Assembly: GCA_003526525.1 (NCBI GenBank)
Contig: DPVV01000022.1
Coordinates: 1 to 9,483, forward strand
DNA length: 9,483 bases
Direction of reading: 5' to 3'
Source of the DNA: Lachnoclostridium phytofermentans
GTDB taxonomy: Bacteria > Bacillota > Clostridia > Lachnospirales > Lachnospiraceae
A program made the position numbers and the translations under genes. This document shows, piece after piece, positions 6,159 through 9,483 of this stretch. Each line of letters starts with the position of its first letter. Positions within the stretch are counted from its first letter, which is position 1. Under the pieces are notes generated by a model. The model was not told the DNA's origin. It did not search any database and was given only the letters and a program-made list of their open reading frames with translations.

Positions 6159-6863
6159 ATGCTGTCGACCAATCTGCAATATCAAATTGTGTTTAGTAAA
6201 CGAAGAACCGTTGGAATTGAGGTAAGTCCTGATGGAACGGTTACGGTTCGTGCGCCGTTACGCATGCCCAAAAAAGATATTGAACAGATTATAATGTCAA
6301 AACTTGACTGGATAGAGCAAAAGAGAAGGATGTTTCATAAAAAAGCTGAGAAGGCAAATCGTGTTTTAAATACGGATTATGAAGAAGGAAGTCTTATGCC
6401 TTATCGTGGAGAACGTTATCCAATCCACCGTTCCTTTCATCAAGATTTTAAGAAAGTAATTGTATCCTTCGATGGTACAGAATTTTCAGTTCAATACGGA
6501 AATGAGGATAGTGAAAGTATTAGGCAGGCTTTTCTTGTTTGGTATAAAAAAGCGGCGAAAAATGAATTTCTCCGTCGAGTTGAATATTATAAGGATATAA
6601 TGCAGGAATCCGTTGGAACTATCCGTATAAAAGAACAAAAAAGTTGTTATGGCAGCTGTTCTACAAAGCGTAATCTAAACTTTAATTGGAAATGTATTCT
6701 TGCACCACCAGAAATATTAGACTATATTGTTGTTCATGAACTATGTCACCTCCGCCATATGAATCATTCAAAAGAATTTTGGGCTGAGGTGGAAAACATA
6801 TTACCTGACTATGCTAAGGCAAAGAGATGGTTAAAAGATAATGGAATCTTATTAGAAATATAA
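6159..6863 (+). CDS. YgjP-type zinc metallopeptidase (M48-like, DUF45)
   Basis: A 234-residue soluble protein of the YgjP/DUF45 family, which shares the minimal gluzincin-like fold of SprT and wss1-type peptidases. The zinc site is complete: 'HELCHLRHMNHSKEFW' from residue 193 gives H193, catalytic E194, H197 and the third ligand H203. Upstream, 'KSCYGSCSTKRNLNFNW' (about 165-181) matches the conserved 'WGSCS..g.l..Nw' block of the family, with Tyr where Trp is usual. The N-terminal part (1-100) forms the 'Y.I.fSkRRTVGIEVSPDGTVTVRAP' beta region typical of YgjP. There is no signal peptide or membrane segment. The ATG at 6159 is set by GAAAGGG 7 nt upstream. The physiological substrate of the family is poorly known. 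The FadR-type regulator follows after 38 bp without a visible terminator and may be co-transcribed. Confidence 0.85.
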   Translation: MLSTNLQYQIVFSKRRTVGIEVSPDGTVTVRAPLRMPKKDIEQIIMSKLDWIEQKRRMFHKKAEKANRVLNTDYEEGSLMPYRGERYPIHRSFHQDFKKVIVSFDGTEFSVQYGNEDSESIRQAFLVWYKKAAKNEFLRRVEYYKDIMQESVGTIRIKEQKSCYGSCSTKRNLNFNWKCILAPPEILDYIVVHELCHLRHMNHSKEFWAEVENILPDYAKAKRWLKDNGILLEI

Positions 6864-6901
6864 AAAATTACTATTACTTAGTCTAAGAGTAGGAGAAACT
6901 T

Positions 6902-7600
6902 ATGGAAGAAAAAGAGCTACAGAAAAAGTCCTATACCAAAGTAGTAGATTATATTAAACATCAGATTATGGCTGGTCAGCTAAAAATAGGTGATAAACTG
7001 CCTGCTGAGAGAGAATTATCTGAAGTGTTGGGAGTTAGCCGCAACTCAGTACGTGAAGCTGTCCGTACTTTAGATATTATGGGGGTTATTTCTAGCCAGC
7101 ATGGGGCCGGTAATTATGTCCAAGGAAACTTTGAAAATAATTTGGTAGAATCTATGTCCATGATGTTCTTACTAAACCAAATTAATTATGAACAGATCAG
7201 CCAACTAAGACTTGGACTGGAAACGCAAGCTTTAATGTTAGCCATAGACCACATTACAGAACCGGAGTTAAAGCAGATGGAGCAGATTATATCCCAACTG
7301 GAGAACGTAACGGAAGAAAATAATGTGATTCTGGATAAAAAGCTGCATTACAGTATCGCTGTGGCATCGGGTAATGTATTAATTCTTAACATATTACAAG
7401 CTTTGTCCACCATAGTGGATCAGTTTATTATGGACTTAAGAAGAGAAATATTAAGCAGTGAAGACAGCAGAGCTGGCTTATATGAAGCTCATATGGGAAT
7501 AGTGAAGAGTCTGCTGACAAAAGACAAGGAACTGGGCAGAAAATCAATCTATAAGCACTATGCATTAATAGATGATAAGTTAAAGAAATTTGACAAGTAA
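6902..7600 (+). CDS. FadR-subfamily GntR regulator (FCD domain), likely lactate-responsive
   Basis: A 232-residue DNA-binding regulator. The N-terminal winged helix (about 10-74) contains the recognition-helix region 'LSEVLGVSRNSVREAVRTL' (39-57) and the wing 'SQHGAGNYV' (65-73). The C-terminal all-helical FCD effector domain spans about 95-225. It has the metal-site pattern D145-x3-H149, H197 and H219, normally bound to Zn or Ni and contacting a carboxylate effector. The ATG follows AGGAG by 6 nt. It precedes a Lct-type etf cluster on the same strand and is placed like LctA/LldR regulators, so it probably represses the cluster until lactate or another 2-hydroxy acid is present. Its likely sites are the two TGGTANTACCA-type operators near 7844 and 7885. 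No such site is seen before its own gene, so autoregulation is not evident. The effector is inferred. Confidence 0.85.
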   Translation: MEEKELQKKSYTKVVDYIKHQIMAGQLKIGDKLPAERELSEVLGVSRNSVREAVRTLDIMGVISSQHGAGNYVQGNFENNLVESMSMMFLLNQINYEQISQLRLGLETQALMLAIDHITEPELKQMEQIISQLENVTEENNVILDKKLHYSIAVASGNVLILNILQALSTIVDQFIMDLRREILSSEDSRAGLYEAHMGIVKSLLTKDKELGRKSIYKHYALIDDKLKKFDK

Positions 7601-7769
7601 GGTTATGAGCAAGTGCATAAGCGCATTGCGAATACCCGATTTGATATTATATCCAAATTACTGATAAAATCAGAAGAAGGGACTAATTATATTCCAATTG
7701 CTATTTGAATCAAAAGACCTTCTATCTATGTTTTGTGCAATGTGTTTAAAAATAAAGTGAAAGAAATGA

Positions 7770-7786
7770 TAAATATTACATATTTA
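7770..7786. repeat. AT-rich palindrome upstream of the etfB promoter
   Basis: TAAATATTACATATTTA is a perfect 7-bp inverted repeat with a TAC centre. It is centred about 20 bp upstream of the -35 box, roughly -55 from the expected start, a position suited to an activator. It is wholly A/T in its arms, so chance is a real alternative. Confidence 0.35.
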
Positions 7787-7797
7787 CCAGTAACATA

Positions 7798-7826
7798 TTG
7801 ACGCTTTAATGAAATAATTATATAAT
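7798..7826 (+). promoter_or_regulatory. Strong sigma-A promoter of the etfB-etfA operon
   Basis: -35 TTGACG (7798-7803), a 17-nt spacer and a perfect -10 TATAAT (7821-7826). The start of transcription is expected near 7833, giving a leader of about 78 nt before the GTG at 7911. This is the best promoter match in the window. Confidence 0.8.
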
Positions 7827-7834
7827 TATTGCAA

Positions 7835-7854
7835 CAAGTGGCACTACCAATTAG
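7835..7854. promoter_or_regulatory. Operator 1 for a FadR-type regulator
   Basis: AAGTGGCACTACCAATT is an imperfect palindrome around TGGCA-C-TACCA, centred at 7844 and lying just after the predicted transcription start. It matches operator 2 at 15 of 17 core positions and resembles the AATTGGT-ACCAATT sites of PdhR/LldR-type regulators. Binding here would block initiation or early elongation. Confidence 0.65.
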
Positions 7855-7875
7855 CTGCCACTTTATATTTTATTC

Positions 7876-7894
7876 AAAGTGGTAGTACCAATTT
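7876..7894. promoter_or_regulatory. Operator 2 for a FadR-type regulator
   Basis: AAAGTGGTAGTACCAATTT is a 19-bp palindrome with a single mismatched pair, core TGGTA-G-TACCA, centred at 7885. It is 41 bp from operator 1, about four helical turns, so both would lie on the same DNA face. It ends just before the EtfB ribosome site. Confidence 0.7.
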
Positions 7895-7910
7895 TGAAAG
7901 GAGTAGATCT

Positions 7911-8699
7911 GTGAATATTTTAGTTTGTATTAAACAAGTCCCTGAAACCAACAAAGTTGAAGTAGATCCCGTTACCGGTGTACTAAAAAGAAATGGCGTA
8001 AGCTCTAAGATGAATCCATATGATTTATATGCAATTGAAACTGCACTAAGGATTCGTGAAGAAAAGGGAGGTACCATAACCGTTATAACTATGGGGCCTA
8101 ATCAGGCCATGAGTATTATAAGGGAAGCTTTCTCCATGGGAGCAGATAAAGGAGCAATTATTTCAGACCGCAAATTTGGTGGAGCTGACGTATTAGCAAC
8201 CAGCTATACCATATCGCAGGGAATTAAAAAATTAGGTCAGTTTGATTTAATACTATGCGGTAAACAAACCACAGACGGGGATACTGCTCAAGTAGGGCCT
8301 GAAGTTGCAGAATGGCTGCAGATCCCAAGTGTGTCTAATGTATGTAAAATAAAAGAAATACATAATGATTCTATCGTTGTGGAAATGGATATGAGCGAGG
8401 ATATCGAAATAGCTAAAGTGGCATTTCCTTGTCTTTTATCAGTAGATAAAGACATATTTACCCCAAGACTGCCGTCCTATCTAAAAAAACAAGCTTCCAA
8501 AGACCGTGAAATAACAGTTATTACTTTTGATGATTTGGAAGATAAGAATGAAAAACACTATGGACTAAATGGTTCACCAACACAAGTACAGCGCATTTTT
8601 CCACCAGAAGTGAATTCAGAACAGGTAATATGGAAAGGTGGCGGTTCTGAATTAGCAAATCGACTTTACGATAAACTGGAAGAATTAAAACTGGTATAG
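7911..8699 (+). CDS. etfB: Electron transfer flavoprotein beta subunit (Lct/bifurcating type)
   Basis: A 262-residue cytoplasmic protein, the beta subunit of a heterodimeric FAD-containing Etf. The N-terminus 'MNILVCIKQVPETNKVEVDP' and the segment 'CGKQTTDGDTAQVGPE' (116-131) are characteristic of EtfB. The latter lies in the NAD/FAD-binding region and is kept in bifurcating Etfs, where the beta subunit carries the bifurcating flavin. The start is GTG 7911, fixed by GAAAGGAG 7 nt upstream and by the conserved N-terminus. The next gene begins 13 bp after the stop, with its ribosome site overlapping the TAG, so the two are translated from one mRNA. With the upstream FadR-type regulator and the ferredoxin-type EtfA, it most resembles LctB of lactate dehydrogenase/Etf complexes. 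A role with another acyl-CoA or 2-hydroxy acid dehydrogenase is possible. Confidence 0.9.
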   Translation: MNILVCIKQVPETNKVEVDPVTGVLKRNGVSSKMNPYDLYAIETALRIREEKGGTITVITMGPNQAMSIIREAFSMGADKGAIISDRKFGGADVLATSYTISQGIKKLGQFDLILCGKQTTDGDTAQVGPEVAEWLQIPSVSNVCKIKEIHNDSIVVEMDMSEDIEIAKVAFPCLLSVDKDIFTPRLPSYLKKQASKDREITVITFDDLEDKNEKHYGLNGSPTQVQRIFPPEVNSEQVIWKGGGSELANRLYDKLEELKLV

Positions 8700-8712
8700 G
8701 AGGAGTGAAAAC

Positions 8713-9483
8713 ATGGCGAAGCTTATTATTAATCAAAGTAAAATTGATAATATAAAAGAATTTATAGACATCTGTCCTTTTGGTGCCTTAGAAGAAACAG
8801 AAGGAGAAGTTAGAGTCAACGCAGCCTGTAAGATGTGTAAATTGTGCGTAAAAAAAGGACCAGAAGGTGCTGCAACCTATGTGGAAGAGAAAGTGGAAGC
8901 AATCGATAAATCCTTATGGAAAGGTATAGCTGTCTACGTTGACCATATAGATGGGGACATTCATCCGGTTACCTATGAATTAATCGGTAAGGCAAAAGAA
9001 CTTGCTAAAAAGATTCATCATCCTGTATATGCTATTATGATGGGAAGTAATATAAAAGACAAATGTAAGGAACTTCTTCATTATGGCATTGATAAAATAT
9101 TCGTATATGATCGAATAGAATTAGACCGTTTTAAGATAGAACCATATACAGCAGTTTTTAAAGACTTTATAGAAGATATAAAACCAACGGCTATCTTAGT
9201 AGGAGCAACTACCGTGGGGCGTCAGTTAGCACCTCGTGTGGCAGCAAGACTACAAACAGGTTTAACAGCAGACTGTACCATACTGGATATGAATGAGGAT
9301 ACTGATCTGATACAAATCCGTCCAGCTTTCGGTGGTAATATCATGGCACAGATTTTAACTCCAAACCACAGACCCCAGATGGCTACGGTACGTTATAAAG
9401 TTATGGATGCTCCAAAGAGAGAAAGGGCAGAATTCGGTGAAATCCTTTTTTGTACTATAGATTCCGAACTCTTAAAAACCAAT
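8713..9483 (+). CDS. etfA: Electron transfer flavoprotein alpha subunit with N-terminal [4Fe-4S] domain (partial, runs off the window)
   Basis: The first 257 codons of an open frame that continues past the right edge. Residues 1 to about 65 are a ferredoxin-like extension with C21 ('DICPFGAL') and C39-x2-C42-x2-C45 ('CKMCKLC'), four cysteines suited to one [4Fe-4S] cluster. The EtfA N-terminal domain follows (about 68-257), including 'VGATTVGRQLAPRVAARL' (163-180) and 'TGLTADCT'. The C-terminal FAD-binding domain is beyond the window. Plain EtfA lacks the iron-sulfur extension; it is found in LctC of the electron-confurcating lactate dehydrogenase and in CarE of caffeyl-CoA reductase. Given the FadR-type regulator, LctC is the better guess. 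The ATG at 8713 follows GGAGGAG, which overlaps the EtfB stop, so translation is probably coupled. A flavin-dependent lactate dehydrogenase and a lactate permease would be expected next. Confidence 0.88.
   Translation, partial: MAKLIINQSKIDNIKEFIDICPFGALEETEGEVRVNAACKMCKLCVKKGPEGAATYVEEKVEAIDKSLWKGIAVYVDHIDGDIHPVTYELIGKAKELAKKIHHPVYAIMMGSNIKDKCKELLHYGIDKIFVYDRIELDRFKIEPYTAVFKDFIEDIKPTAILVGATTVGRQLAPRVAARLQTGLTADCTILDMNEDTDLIQIRPAFGGNIMAQILTPNHRPQMATVRYKVMDAPKRERAEFGEILFCTIDSELLKTN

Larger units (their letters stand above)
7601..7910. other. Regulatory intergenic region upstream of etfB
   Basis: A 310-bp AT-rich gap with no convincing gene. In order it holds an imperfect hairpin at 7609-7629 (GCAAGTGC, loop ATAA, GCGC-A-TTGC) without a T-run, an AT-rich palindrome at 7770-7786, a near-consensus promoter at 7798-7826, two operator-like repeats, and the EtfB ribosome site GAAAGGAG (7896-7903). 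Confidence 0.65.

Noticed and set aside
6871..6895. CTTAGTCTAAG inverted repeat between the YgjP-type and FadR-type genes
   Set aside because: Only 5-bp arms with a 1-nt centre, too tight to fold as a hairpin and with no T-run. It does not match the operators found upstream of etfB.
7605..7664. Small 19-codon open frame after the FadR-type gene
   Set aside because: It has no properly spaced ribosome site and no recognisable sequence, and it overlaps a hairpin.
8521..8736. Open frame on the - strand across the etfB-etfA junction
   Set aside because: Antisense to two well-supported genes, with no family motif.
1..9483. CRISPR arrays, tRNA or rRNA genes, insertion sequences, prophage or defence genes
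   Set aside because: No regularly spaced identical repeats, no tRNA-like cloverleaf or rRNA-like stretch, and no transposase, integrase or nuclease motifs were seen in the translated frames.

Overview
The window looks like low-GC Firmicute chromosome, most likely from a Clostridium cluster XIVa / Lachnospiraceae-type anaerobe such as Clostridium (Lachnoclostridium) phytofermentans. This rests on the AT-rich sequence, strong AGGAG-type ribosome sites, a large secreted polysaccharidase with Pro-Thr linkers, and the start of a FadR-regulator/EtfB/ferredoxin-EtfA cluster typical of anaerobic lactate oxidisers. The species assignment is inference.

Layout. (1) 110-3379, +: a secreted modular glycoside hydrolase with a family 87 (alpha-1,3-glucanase / mycodextranase) catalytic beta-helix. 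It has an N-terminal beta-trefoil, a carbohydrate-binding-like domain and two C-terminal CARDB repeats. (2) 3380-3808: a gap holding a strong terminator, a second hairpin, a degenerate 31-nt tandem repeat and the promoter and leader of the next gene. (3) 3812-4492, +: a stand-alone cobalamin-dependent methionine synthase activation-domain protein. Its stop codon sits in the loop of a bidirectional terminator shared with the convergent gene. (4) 4569-5261 and 5404-5847, both -: a YhhN/TMEM86-type membrane protein and a DUF523 (TudS-like) protein with three candidate cluster cysteines. A duplicated copy of the DUF523 3' end lies between them. (5) 5848-6158: a divergent, palindrome-rich intergenic region. 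(6) 6159-6863, +: a YgjP-type zinc metallopeptidase. (7) 6902-7600, +: a FadR-type GntR regulator. (8) 7911-9483 and beyond, +: EtfB, then an EtfA with an N-terminal [4Fe-4S] domain that runs off the window.

The most coherent unit is the last one. The regulator is followed by a near-consensus promoter and two FadR/PdhR/LldR-like operators (TGGTANTACCA type) 41 bp apart, then etfB-etfA. This matches the start of an electron-confurcating lactate dehydrogenase operon (lctBCD type), in which an Etf couples lactate oxidation to NAD+ with reduced ferredoxin. The dehydrogenase and permease genes would lie beyond the window, so the lactate assignment is inference.

I did not find a convincing undescribed multi-gene system. 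The items most worth a second look are the operator/hairpin arrangement upstream of etfB, the palindrome cluster at 5930-6039, the duplicated gene tail at 5365-5446 and the terminator overlapping a coding end at 4472-4508.
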